Positions 25,012 to 39,404 of a stretch of DNA of 64,000 nucleotides are shown one piece after another. Under the pieces are notes generated by a model. It did no database searches, was not told the DNA's origin, and worked only from the letters and a program-made list of their open reading frames with translations. Made by a program: the position numbers and the translations under genes. Source of the DNA: Symbiodinium kawagutii (taxonomy: Eukaryota > Sar > Dinophyceae > Suessiales > Symbiodiniaceae); the NCBI GenBank assembly GCA_009767595.1, contig VSDK01017271.1, forward strand, positions 51,868-115,867, read 5' to 3'. Position 1 is the stretch's first letter, and the number at the start of each line of letters is the position of its first letter.

Positions 25012-28000
25012 TCAAATAGCCGCTTGGCCCGCGCCGTCCTCCGGCTTGGCAGCCAGCTCACGCTTGATCTCGGGAGCCACCTCGGAGATGGCGTTGATGC
25101 GTGGAGAGTTGGAGACCCCTTGCGGTGACCTCAATGGTTGGGATTTTTTTTGATGTTTTTCGGTTTTTTTCGAATAAGTCCAGGCGATGGTTTGATGCTT
25201 TCAATGGTTTGCAATGGTTGACCTCAATAGCTCATGGGCCGATGGTTGAAGCGATGGTTTGATGTCAATGGTTGCCCTCAATACGGGCCATTAGTGATGC
25301 TTGAGGATATTTGATGGTTTGATGTTAATGGTGTCAATGTATCATAGCGACGGTTTAGGATTGTACATGTTTTATGGTTGATGATGACACATGAGTATGA
25401 GCCCGAATCAATAGTTTATCATGGCTGATAATGATGGTTTAATGATTGTTGACGATGGTTGAGAATGGATTGCAATCTTGTCATTGATGCTTAGGTAGAG
25501 ATGGTTGATAATGGCTGATAATGATGGCAAATCACGATTATAGATGGTTGATACGGTTCACACTGATGGTTGATCTTAACGGAAAAGCATTAATAAATGA
25601 ATTTTGATGGTGTGATAGTTGATGATTCAACTGGTTGATACTTATCGGTTCAACTGTTTGATTGTGGTTGGAAATAGCTGGATAAATGCTTGGTTAACCA
25701 GCCAAATTCGTACCCTTTGGAAAGATAGCTCGCAGGGAAATCCACCATTGGTAGATCACGCACGCTCTGAGTTCTCCCGCAGCTTCGTGATGATGAACTC
25801 TCAAGAGCTCCTCAGCATGAGCAAAGCCAGCATAAATTCATACCCCACGAGGGGCATATGGCTGTGGATCCAAACCCTGTACCCCTGGTTCCTCCATCAT
25901 GAACCATTATATTCCCTTTAAAATTGCTGGTCATTAATTACTCCCCATGACATTGGTTGGTTAACTGCTTGACCCAGCTCGCCATATCTATCTCTCCTTA
26001 CAACCCGGGTAGTGCCATGGCACCTGTACCACGCGCCCATGGCACCAAGCCGCGCCTTGATCCGCCTCTTTTGGTCCGGCGACAGGTCGAATTTGTATCT
26101 CCTCGTGAGCGCTGCTCAGCGCTCAGCAACGGTGGAGGTTTCGGATCCGTCGACGGTTGGTTAGGACCTGTTAGGAGTATCATAGCAATGGAGCTGAGGA
26201 AAAATGAATGAAGCTGACGAACGCCTTGATTGAGTCACCAGCGATTGAGGAGTTTGCTGTCAGTCAATGACAATGTTGATGCATCAGTTGTTAGTTGACC
26301 AACTCCTTGATTGAGTGCTCAGCAATTGAGGAGTGAGCTGTTAGTGAATGAATGGCAATGTTGATGAAGCAGTTGTTGGCTCCGAGTATCACAACAATTC
26401 GGAGTTCGTGGATTAACAGAACCACGGTCATTGACATGTGCTGTGACAATTGACCACGCTGAAGCATTCATGGTCACCAATGAACTACGAAACATGATCA
26501 ATTGATCAATTTGTTGTCACGCACCATCAGAATGCTAGCGAATAATCAGCCTATCAGCAAGCTGATTGACCATTGTATAACCATCATCGCTGGCTCTGTT
26601 TTGTTTGGCTGCTGCTGTTTTTGTTACATGAAAACCATCCCAGACTGGTAATGTTTGAGCAACTTCCCGCCCCATGCTTGATTACTAGTAGTGCCGAAGC
26701 AGGGGCTTCCGGGACTGCCGAAGAAGTGATGAAGCAATTTGCAGCGATGAACCAGTAGAGTCTCAGTCTTCAGGTTGATCATGGTAGTTCTTAGCCCCCG
26801 AATATGAAGTACTCTTGGAGTAGATACCTTTGTTTCAAACAGCTCAAAAAGAAGCAAAAGAACAAACACACTCATTTTGGTAAATAATTTTGCCCAGGCA
26901 TTGACCCGTGCTATCAGTGCTTAACCATCCAACAATCCCTGCAATTGATATAGTTCACCCGTGAGCTAACCATTGACCAGGATCAGGTATGCCCAGTTGA
27001 TCGTGATCCAATCAGTTGAGTAGCGTCCTCCATAGGGAGTTCACTACTGTTGCCACGACATGAGCTTTTCGTACGTTGTCATTATGAAATCTTCGAAATT
27101 CCCAAGATCTGTTTTAGTGTCGACCATAGACCCCAGTAATTTGCCGTCGCTAAGCACCTTTTGAAAATCAACAATCATTAAGCACAAGCACTACGGTTGA
27201 TGAAGGAAATCCTGCACCACCCAGACGGGCATCCCAAGCAATCTTGTGTGGGGAAATCCCCTCTAACCCCTCAATCTCAATGTTGGGGGAACAAGTTGGG
27301 AGGTGCAAGATTTCCGCCATTCACAACTTTCATGTTCGACATGAACCCCGCACGAACTCAATATCAAAATTTGGGGTTCCCAAGTTCTCAAGGGATATGA
27401 ACAATCAAAGTGGTGCAGGATTTCCTCCATCAACAGTTTCAACCATTCTTATCATCAACCATATCGGAGACAGGTATTGGGTCGTACGAAATGAATCCCC
27501 CACTGGAACTGTGGAACTGTTCATTGAGGACCCGAACTGCACAAAGATCAACAGAGCGCGGTGCCAGACCTGGACAGATCGTGCCAGATGACGCTGCCAA
27601 CCGTTTCTTTTGTTTGCAATGGTTCTGAAAAGAACCAGTGACTGTTCTGAAACAAATGATGGTTCAGAAGGAAATACTGTAATGAATGATCGTTCTCCTG
27701 GGATGATTCTTGTTGATGGTTCAGAAGCAGGTACGGTAATGGATGATTGTTCTCCATTTTGTGCTGGTTTCTCAAATTATGGTGGTTCTCCTTGGTGAGA
27801 AGCTACCACAGGGATCCAGAAGGTAAAGGTAATTCAAGATTCTCCCAAGATGCCGTGGAGTGACATGGGTCGTTCAAGTGCTTTGCCAACAAACCTTTAA
27901 CCTGGGCACATTACCACTTTGCTCGGGCGGATATGCCACCTAGAGGGACTGAAGAAGCTGAACAATACACCATTCATCATTTTTACAGGATGAATAATGA

Positions 28001-31000
28001 TTGCTAATAAGGGACATATGATATATGGCTGATCATTTCCTTGGCTATGATCACAAATGCGTGATTAGAACCTTGTTCTGATACTGGATACACTCTCGAG
28101 ACCTAGCAGCCGGATGAATTTCCAGGTTAGGAAACCCAAGGTCTATCAAGCACCATCTTGACGGATCATCTTCCAAGCTATCTCTCCATAATCTCGTTTG
28201 TGGCCACTTCTCCCAGATGTTGAAGCGAAGCTTCGCAAGGCTTTCCTAAGGGTCTCGTCACCAGCATCATCCACCATGTGCCGTTGGGCGCAAGTTCAAT
28301 CCTCCCTGGAGTATAGCATAAAGAAGGGCCATGGTTCCTTGCTGAGATGGAAGATCCTTTGGTCAATGAACCTACTTGGCTTATGAGCTGTGGCCTAGGC
28401 TTATCATCTCTTGACCGAAAGCTCATTGGATGATCACGTCTAGTAACTCGGAAGTTGTTGCTTGATTGTCAGGCCGTGTCTAAGTATATATGCTAGTTGG
28501 ATCTTAAAAATACCCGGCGGCCTTCGAAAATATGGCTGAACAACAAAAGATATCTGAGGCACCTCCCAGTACAAGAGAGAATCATCCAAAGATAATGCCA
28601 GCGCCCGACAAATGTCTGGGGCTGTTGCATGATTCCCTCCCAAAAATGTGCAGCTTTGGGAGCTCTGGACATTCCACCATTCCCGGACAATCCCATATCT
28701 CGCCCGCACTAGCCATGCATAATTAAGCCTTGTTTGTGTAGTTCTCCTTAACTACGATCCGGCCACCCCCTGGTAGCTCCAACTTCCCCCAGTAGAAGGG
28801 TAGACCGGGATACCCGAACGGCTCCTGGCCTCGCTCCCTCCCATCCCACAGCCGAGACGCCAGAGGCAGGACCTGCTCTTCGGTAGCGAAGGCACAGAAG
28901 TGCGCCACCAGGATCTCAATGACCTTCATGGGCAAGCCGTACCTGCAACTGTTGCGTGGTATCAGCCGTGGCGATGGTAGAGCTAAGCACCGATGGCTGT
29001 AAGGTTGGCCTTATGAAGTAGGTTATAACCCCTAGAACCACGGTTGGGAACCAGTTGCTAAGTGGGGGTGCACATCCAGGTAGATGGTTTATGAAATAGT
29101 TTGTCAGTGCAGTGAGTGTCAGTATGGAGATATCAAACTCTTCAGTTGTGTCGCGCATCGATCTAGTTGCTCCACGGTCCATGCCACTAAAGCGGCCCTG
29201 GAGTTGACTGTTTTGGAGTGATGCTTGTTGCCGTCAATCATCATCTTTGCTCGGTGGCTGAAAAAGCTCATCTGCAAAACCACTTGAACCTGTAGCGGTT
29301 CTGGAGCTGAAAACCCATCATGAGTTGTTGCATCCGTCAATGGACACCTTCATCGTGTTGGTGGTGAAACCACCACTCTGAGAAAAAAAACATTGTCAAC
29401 CAACCAGCCAACCATTTGGTAATACATTTGGGAAAATTCAAAATGTTTGAAACCACCCACCAGTTACGATTGCAGTAACTGTTTTTGAAGGTTAGCTTCA
29501 GTAAATCAATTGTTAAGGCAGAAGAGCATATCACCAACACAAGAGCAGCTATCAAGAGCTATTCACCAAGGATCATCTTGACAGTTTGGAAACATCTCGG
29601 TGAATATGCATCCTGGGCTGGAAATCCGAGGTCTTTCTAAAAATGCTAACGGGTGTGTCATAATCCTTGGTTGACGAATCGGGATTCCAAAAAGAATACC
29701 CATATATCTATACATAACTATTTCTTTATAGATATGCATATATAGATGTATAGCTTTATGTGTGTACATAGTGCCCACCAAGAAAACCCATCGCAATACG
29801 ATTAATTTCTGAATTCTCCATCCCAGCTGATTTTGCCGCAGAAAGCGCGGTTGGCTCTTTTTTCTACAGCGTCAACCCCATGTTCACGACACCAGCTTAA
29901 GAATCAAGCTGCTTGAACACAGCTCAGAAGGCTTAAGATTATGGATTACCTACCAGCCGACCAGGTTTTCAACCCCATGACTGACCTCCATAACTAATGA
30001 TTCTAAAACCATTATCAATTGTCAAGCATCAGTATAATCAGGAGTACCCATTTCTGACCAACTCGCTTCATATTTAACCATTCACCCTGTTTGTTCACCA
30101 ACATGAACCACCAATTAACCACCCATTACCACCAATTGACTAGAATCAATCATCAGTTGACGATAATTAACCAACCTTAGCCATCATCAACAATCAATCA
30201 ACCATCAATCAACCATAAATCAACCATAAATCAACCATCAATCGACCAACAGAAACCATCAACTAAGCACCAAGTAATTAAATACAATTAACCATGGTAA
30301 ACCATCAATTAAGCAAAGTAAACCATCCTTCATCATCATTCCCCATTTGACTCCCTGGTTAACCAGTCCCTACGGTGTGTGGCACTTCTTGTTGAGCATC
30401 GCAGCCAGCAGAATGGCCGTGGTGCCGTACCAAGGTGTCATGGTCTGGGGCGTGGTGCCATGGGTGCGACCCCCTAAGCAGCATCCCTGGGGAGTACACT
30501 GCGGAGCCATTGCAGATTCAGTTGCTTAGTTTGTTCTTCAACCGTTGTTGTTGGTTCCTATCCCCTATCCACTTTTTGTTGCACCGACAACAAGTTGATA
30601 CAGGATTATTATTGGTTCACAGGAGATCCTATTGGCTAGAGGAAATATTATAGGGACTAGGGATAATTTGGTTGAGGATTAATAGGGGATCATTATGGTG
30701 GGACAACTACTGGTGGTGAGAGACATACCAAATGACCGTCCAAGAACGAACACACAATGTATCCAGCTCGTTGACGCTCAGAGCTGGTCCACCAGCAGAT
30801 GATTTGAATTGGTCCAGCCACCAAGCAAGGCAAGTTGCGATGGTTTGTTGCAAGCCCCTCAGGGAAAAGTCACGTCATCATCATGCTTCGGATCAGGAAA
30901 ACCATCAATCTCGGAGGGTATCCCCAAGCAAGGCCGAACGGAAATAGCCGTGCCTATCTTGGCGTGTGTAGATGTTATTGTCCATGAATGGTCTCCAACA

Positions 31001-32185
31001 CAAGTCGGGTTTCCCCACTACAAATGAGAAGATTTGGGATGGTTCGGGAGGTGCACCTCACGGTTCTGGATACACCCATGTGGCTACCGGTGAGAAGCTC
31101 CTACAGAGGTAAAGATCCGAGAAGTCATTGAACGTCCCCCTTCTATAGTCGATTCCAACATGATTCAACCCAGAATCATCCCAAAGAATACCGTTTTAGT
31201 GGGGAAACCCGCATTTGTTCACCCCATTTCTCGATCATACTGTCGGAACAAATCTGACTAGTTCGTATGAAGCACAAACAGGTGGAAAAGGTCTTGACTC
31301 CAAGACTTGTGGCACTACCCCTGAGGTCTGATGGCTTGCATCACCCACCACAAGGACCGCGTGCAGAAACAGATGGACGCATTTGTCAGCTAGATCCGCT
31401 TATTTTCAAATGATGAGATCACCCATGCTCTTGTTGGTGGCATTTTGTAGAGGTAACACCACGGCGGTTGATGAATTTCCCAATCTTGTCGATGATATTC
31501 CCTGCTGGTTCGCATTGATCATGACTGCACTGGGCGCACCAATTCCTCCTCTATATTCAGATAATGATGGCAGTTTGCACATCCCAAAAATATGTTCGTC
31601 AATTTGAAGCCCGCATCCCCAAGTATGGTTGAACTTTTTAAGTGAAAGCACCACCCAAACCAAGATGTACCTACTGATAAGCAAGTTCAAATTGAGCATG
31701 GTTGAAGGTTCATTTCAAAATAGGTACATGATTATGTCTCAATCATGTACCTATTTATAATGATGATTCTCGCCATGCCAGGTACACCTGGGATCCAGTT
31801 TTTAATCATTTCTCTCACAAATGTGCTACCAAGCAGCACTGAGTCGAACGATGCAAGCCGCAACCTTGGTCGAACACAGAAGTGGATCAGAAACAGGTTT
31901 GATGTCGTCGGATGAGTTGCCCCACATTCCACCTCTTTAAGGGATCCGTGGCCAATAGCACATAGTTTACAGAGTGCTTAGCGGTGGTTAGACGTGTTTC
32001 AAAAATCATGGTCAATATCGGATGGGTTATGGTGGTGAATGACCAACAATGATACACAAACAATGGCCAAAAAACGGGGCCAACGTGGAAAGCGCCACTT
32101 ACATCCATGAAGGGTGCTCCTCATGGAGCACCATGGTGCTCCGCATGGAATGACTCCTCTGAACATCACCAGCATCATCGTCATC

Positions 32186-32217
<32 letters not shown>

Positions 32218-35200
32218 CATCATCACCAGCATCATCACCATAGACATCACCATCATCCATCATGACCCTCACTGTGAACCATCCTTGCCGCCTTGTGCTT
32301 CCTAAGTACCCCCACCTTCAGCACTCCGCCACGCCATGCATAGCCCCCCCCCTGGTGCCCTGCCACGCCGCGCTGGGTGTCCCCCGCATGCATCACGGGC
32401 ACCGAGGCCTTGGACAGCACGGAGCCCAAGATCACTGCCTGGCAGGTCCCACGGGTAGCCATGGCGTTCAACCACCAGAACCGGTGCTTTCTCAAGCGGA
32501 TCGCCATTCAGCTGGTGCAGGACTTTGCAGGCGCAGCTATGGGCATCTATTTGTTAAGAATATGCACTGTAAACATGGCAGGTGAAACTAGAATGTGTAT
32601 TACCCAATAGTGCCTAGCGACTGTAAACCAGGAGTAGGAATGGTGGATTCAAATTCAAATGCTCATCCACCACTAGTTGAAGCATAAATGGTTGATGAGT
32701 CAACACATTGGTTGTTCATTAAAGCTGTTTTGTTAGTGAATAGTAAAGGAACCATAATTACATTAAAAGTGTTCAATCATCACGTAGACGTGTGGTTTAT
32801 TTACTACTGGATCTACCATCAAAAACTACGTATTGACGATTGTTAACCACTATCAGCTATAATCAGCTCTCATTAACCACTATTAGCCATCATGAGTGGG
32901 TTATGGGTTATTAGCCAGTTGGTCGTTAGATTGTTCTTAGCCATCATTAGTTAGTTGTCAATCGCATTAAATTCTATTATGAAAAATTGATTCTTAATTC
33001 ACATCAAAGATGTCATTATTATCTCATCATTGTCTTGTTTTCTGTTGTTCGCCGTATTCTCAACCATCAAAAAGCTGGGTTCGATGATCATCCAACCACC
33101 AGTTCTCGCTGTTCTCGCCTCACGCAGGGTGCAGTTCTCTGCCGCCAGCGGCAACAAGATGCCCTGGTGAAAATGCAGCACATGTGGGGCCCCGTGGAGG
33201 TTTAGAGCTACCAATGATGGGTATTCATAAGTGGTATCTACAACAATTACTAATAGCTATGAACAAGTTTGGTAAAGGGCTCTGAATGATGGATTTACTA
33301 CAGGTGCTACCCTAAAGATCTAACCACCAAAAGCTACCAGTGATGCTTAGCTTTCCATTGATACCAGAGATTGATTGTGATGGAAACCACCAATTTCGGG
33401 TATCTGTAAGGTTGCAAAGATCATTCGAGCCGAGGATGCTCCTTTCATGATAAGTCATCAATTACGATGCCACATGCTAAAAGGCAACAACCACCACCAA
33501 CAAGCAGCCTACTTGGATTCGAACAACCTGGTAGTTATATCATGTTATATCGACTAGAATCAGCTCCGTATCTGTTTTCCTGGCCATATATACATATCAA
33601 CTTGACTGGACGGTAACGCTCTGTATGATTTGCAAATCACATACCATGGGAGATTCTACCCTGTGTAAATGCCCAAAGCCTGCAGACAAGGCAGCTTAGC
33701 CGGAAATTCACCCAAAGCCCCATCTTTTTTTGAAGCTAGAGAACTGCATTTCAAAATTCATGATATTCCCACTCCGAACATCATCTTAAAGACATGGCAT
33801 GGATTCAATGAATTTCTCGATAACACGTCAGCCGCATGCGCGGTACTACAACAACCAGCCAGGTATCACAGCGACAGGCTGACAATTACCTGACTCGCTG
33901 CCTTAAAGAAGGCGGCTGGTTTGAACAACGACTTCCGGAGAGCCCTGGCAGCGGGCCAGGCTGCAATTGGTGGTTTGGCCATGGCCGCATGGCCTAGCTC
34001 CCAACAAGGATGTGTGGCAACTAACACATCTCTTCTCAACCATAGTTAACCACATGTAACTGCAATTCATTGAAATTAAAACAATCAAAATCAGTTCAGC
34101 ATGATTCATCACTCAATCAACAATGAATCTATGGCCGACATCAAACATCCTTGGTTCTTATTAGCAAGCAGCTTACACTTCCATGACCGGACGCCTTGTA
34201 GCTGTGATCCCAAGCTGAGTAACATCCCCCAACGGCTTGTTGCTTTGCTCACCGGGTTGCTTTTGCTGGGAAAATCCACGTTGGAACCCCTTGGTTGAAC
34301 CACCAATCTGCCAAAAATTTGCCCGGTCGATTTCCCATCTCCCCATGCGCCATGGAGTGGACTCCAACCATAGATGTACCAACTGCAACTGCATGGGAGC
34401 CCCAGGAATTCGATGGCCGGGCTCTTCGGGGGGCTTCGAGACATGATTCTCCCAAGCAGTTGGACTCCCCTGCTGGTGGTGAAAAAAAGGGCTGATACGG
34501 TAGATCCATAAATTCATGGTGGTTTATAAGGGTTGAATAATGACTCATTGATGGTTGATCATAGGAATAATGAAGAACAATAAGGGTTGATGGTTAAAAA
34601 TGTTAGATCATATTGATAAACTCCCCTTTGTTTGATTCTGAATTACCAGCTATTTTAGGTAAATTGGTGGTTGTTTATTCATACGGCTCGAACACAAATT
34701 AAGATAAATCATGTGCTCCGTGTTCCTCTACGTATTCCTCTGTGCACCTTTCTCGGTTGCAGTTTCGCTTGGTGCTTTGGGGGTCCTGACGGTTTACTGT
34801 ACACTTCATGGAATGCGAAACCTTTCTTGCTGGAATACATACCAGCACAAGTAGGCACTTTCTGAAACGCCTACTGCAGTAAAAACACGTAATTGAGTCA
34901 TAATTGTACAATCGTGGCAAACATCTGATTATGTCTGGAAGCAGTGAGTGGCTCTGTATGACAACCCATACCTGGAATAGGACACTGCGGATACCACAAC
35001 AAGATTCGTACATTCCAAAAGTTTTAGAGGTATCTGCAGAGGATTACAAATTCAGTTGACATCATGACAGCAGCAACCAATGTGACAAAATCGATCACGG
35101 AATTTATATCTATGGACAGGAAAAACCACATTTTCAGCGCACAAACTGTTGATGTTCACACCCTGTGACGTTGGCTCCCACCAGTGCAGCCTGTAGTAGT

Positions 35201-38200
35201 GGAAGTTCAGCTTCTTGTGCCTCGGTTGGCGTGTCGCTACGATAATGGGGCCAGATCCAATGTTGGTTGGACAAAACTGGTTACACTCTGGTAGTCCCGA
35301 ACATGGCAATGGAAAGTCACCATTTTCTATCTCAAACCCTGGGAAACCAGCTGTAAATGGTGGATTTTCCATTGCTATGTTCGATCACTAAAGGGTATAT
35401 TTCTCCGTCTTCTCTGGTGATATGATTTTGTGCATGTATGCTAATATGGTGGTGATGTAGATGTGCATAACTACCCACGCAAAGTTCTTGCATGTAACTA
35501 CCATATGTATGCATGGATGGATGGATGGATGGATGGATGGATGGATCGATGGATGGATGGATGGATGGACGGACGGACGGATGGATGGATGGATGGATGG
35601 ATGGCTAGAGGGATAGAGAGATGGATGTATGCATGTATGTATGCTTGCATGCATGCATGTATGTACATATCATAGTGATATAGGTGAATATCTATATATA
35701 GATAGATGTAAATGTAGACATAGATGTATACATCTATTATATTTATTTAGATACATATGTGTAGCTATGTATCACAGGTTGGATTTGCGACCCCCCAGTT
35801 TGGGACCCTGATGCTCTTAATGACTCTTAGCCTACTATGGGCCTACTCTTTACAACTCTTAGCCTACTCTAAACAACTCTTTACCTACTCTTAACAACTC
35901 TTAGCCACTCTTAACAACTCTTGGCAACTCTTGGCAACTCTTAGCAACTCTTAGCAATTATTTGGGCCATTGTGCAAACTCTTAACAACTCTTAACAACT
36001 CTTAACGACTCTTGGCCATTTTGGGGGCAATCATCATACAACACGAATTTTCCTAGCACCTGGGGCAAAACCTTATGAGCAAGGGGGTCCCAGGTAAAAA
36101 ACATAGTTTTTTCGAGGTTTTTGGGGTGGGGGACCCCTTTACTCTTAGCAACTCTCAGCAACTCTTAGCAACTCTTAACGATTGGTGGCCGAGCACGGGT
36201 TTGGCCGAGTAAGAGGTGTCCCCCCACAAGAGAATAAGGGTACCTGTTAAGAGTAAAGGGGTACCTCCCAAGGGGATCGCAAGATGCACCCCTGAATGTA
36301 GTCATTTGTTTACATACATAATATGTCTATCATGTCTCCTGGTTGTACCGTCACTGACCTCACCACTTCGCTTGCACCAAGTTGCTCGCCAATGTCCTGC
36401 CGCACGGCCGGCAACAAGACCTCACCCGCACGGGAGCATGGATCATCACAAACCATCCTACTGAGTAGGCTGATCATTAATCGACCACCATCAACCATCA
36501 TTGATCAACAATTCATCATTAATCAACCACCATTAACCACCATTATCCAACCATAACCATTAACCATCAAGTAGTCATGATCTTAGCCATCACTCTTCAA
36601 TACTGCTGAGGCCAACACCAGGTTGAAGAAGCGCTGGGCCATTCCTAACGCGTTCGGCGCCATGGGAGATCCAGCCGTGAGGCCAATGGTGAGCACCGCA
36701 GGCTGCTGGTGCGGCAATGGATCCACATGGCAATGGCGGATTTAGCCACTGGTGGATCTAGTATCTTCAACTAATGGTGGATTCACTAGCAATGTTTTAG
36801 CTCAGTATCTTCAACTACATGGTACTTAGTGTCAGGAGTTTTGGTTGATGATACTGGCAAGGAAGAATTGCTGTGCCAACGGTCATGATGCGTATGTAAC
36901 AAACAGGGATCAAGAATGGTCGGCGGGAACAACCAACAAATCACCTGTAAAATGACCCATAATCAACCGTCATGGACCAGTATCTATGCAACCATACATC
37001 AACCATTGAAGTTAGTGTTGTTTCAACCATCATTAAGCGAAGTTAACCAGTTCAAGTGGTTCTGCTTGACCATGTCATCATCAAGTCTACCAATCTCACC
37101 AAGGCTTCAAGGTATGCTACAAACTGTCGGTAGGGATCTCACTGGACCAATCACTGTGATAATCACGGTGGGATTAAATATAAGAATCATTGTCGGGGTG
37201 GATATCAAAATGATTATTCACTGTGATATCAAATAGTTAATCATAATAGTGGGTTATAAGAATGAAATTGTTAAAAGTAATTGAGACAAAAAAAATGACA
37301 TTGATGTGTAAATGAAAATAATAATCATCCTCATTATGAGAAATGGTGATTGATAAGTTATTAGTAACAGTCATGGTGGTTAATAGTAGCAATAATGATG
37401 GTTACTAAAATGAAAAATGGTGGTCAATGATAACGATCATTGATGATCAATGATTGATAATGGTCAATAGCCATGGTCTAAAATGGTGAATGATGGCTGA
37501 ATGCAATCGTTACTGGTTCTTCACGGATGGCATTCTGATAATCATGCTGGTCACCATTAACCACTATCATTATTCATCACTAAGTTGATGTGGCTAAAAA
37601 TTGTCAATGCTAGTGACCGCTAGTGCCTAACGATGGTTGAGCAACTTCACCCCATGCGATGCGGCCATGCCAAGAGGTTCAACTGGTATCGAGTCCACTG
37701 GTCACCACTTCTCTGGCTTCATCCGGACGAATTCGTGGCACCAACAAGTGAACCAACGAAGGTCTCAGCAACGTTGTGGCATTTACCATGATTTGCCATG
37801 ATTTGTCAGTGTTTTCATGGCCATGAGTTGCCATCATTTACCAGCGTTTGCCATTATCGTGCCATTATATTGCCATTATCATTGCCATTATCAACCACTG
37901 TCAACCGTCATTCTCAACATTGACCGTAGTTGGTAGTGATGATCGAGCAGTACTTCAAACGATAGCAACCATTATCAACTAGTCAACCATTATCCAACAT
38001 CATCAAATATTATGAACCATTATCAGCCATTACCAACCATAATTGATTGCTAACCAGCAACTCTTATGGGGTACCGTGTGAAGCTTGTTTTTTAACCCAG
38101 CACCGGCAGTTCCAGAGACATACCTCGGCTGAGCTATCATCGGTGCTAAACCGCGTAGACTGGGGATGGCCATCCGACTGGTTACAACATCTGCTCGGAT

Positions 38201-39305
38201 GGCCATAGTAATACCAGTTGGTGGTTTCTTAAAATAGGGAACCCTCGAACTGGGTAGTTTATCAATGGCTAATGTCGGATGATTTGCTGGTATCCCCATG
38301 GCTTGAGAAACCATCAGCTGTAGCGGTGGCAAGTCATTCAGAATCAGAATCCACCGCCCGTCGTTTCCGCCAAGCAACGCGGGTTCAGATTGGACACGAA
38401 AATGCTCGATGCCTTGCGGCGCAAAATGCTCCATGTATATCCACAGCTGATTTCCAAGCATTGTTCACTACACGTCTGGATATCTCCCCAACAACGACAT
38501 ACAACGACTATGTCAGCACCTGGAGGTTCATGTGACACAGCCACCACCAATGAATTCCAGGCTTCCAATCACCCCAAACTCATGGAGTTCATGCGGATCG
38601 AGCCATGTGGCTCGCCTTAGCGGATCCCATCGCTGCCGTGCAGCTGCTTTCTCTGTCGCTAAGCGCAGATCTCACTAAACTTGTGCTGCATCCTGGTGGA
38701 CAGCCCTTCAGGTTGCCCAGAAGCTTCGTGGCTAAGCAGCGGGGAGATGGATCAAGAACTATGAGGACCTGCTTGTCAGGCTCTCCAAAATCTGCCAAAC
38801 ATGGCTGAAAAGCGAAAGATTCTGAACAGGATGTCGTGGTCACATCAGGAAGAAAACATGAATGCCGACTTTGCTTACAAAGTAGTTTGGGATACATACA
38901 ACTGTCGATAAATTGCTTATCAAGCAAAAAATCTATCCTGTGACGGGCAGGAAAAATCGGGAAACCATGGGAGAAGACCGTAGGAAACCAGGATATCAGG
39001 ATATCTATCAAAATAGACGAATTTGATTTACCAGATCCTCCAATTTCTGATCCATCTCCCCCCAGTGGCTCACACGGCGCTGCTTTGCAGCTTCATTGCT
39101 TCCAGCCGGGTGCATCGGCATAAAGCCTCGGTGGCTGGATGGTCACCTAGTTAGTGGTCATCAAGGTTAACAACTGCCTCGGCCTCGCAATCAGAATATA
39201 GCTGACCTGGTAACTAGCAAATACATAAACTATATGTATATATATATATATATTTATTTATTTATTTATTTATTTGTTTGTTTATTTGTTTGTTTGTTTG
39301 TTTGT

Positions 39306-39344
<39 letters not shown>

Positions 39345-39349
39345 TGTAT

Positions 39350-39404
<55 letters not shown>

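Noticed and set aside
25000..25060. Minus-strand peptide [20 protein letters not shown] following the bystin C-end in another frame
   Set aside because: Bystin ends naturally at the TGA at 25012-25014 shortly after APEIKREL, as homologues do. The second frame has no acceptor and is probably chance.
28750..28860. Extension of bystin exon 20 through [20 protein letters not shown]
   Set aside because: It is open but not bystin. The GC donor after VLPL followed by the exon at 27569 restores the family sequence LPLVWHRALL exactly in length.
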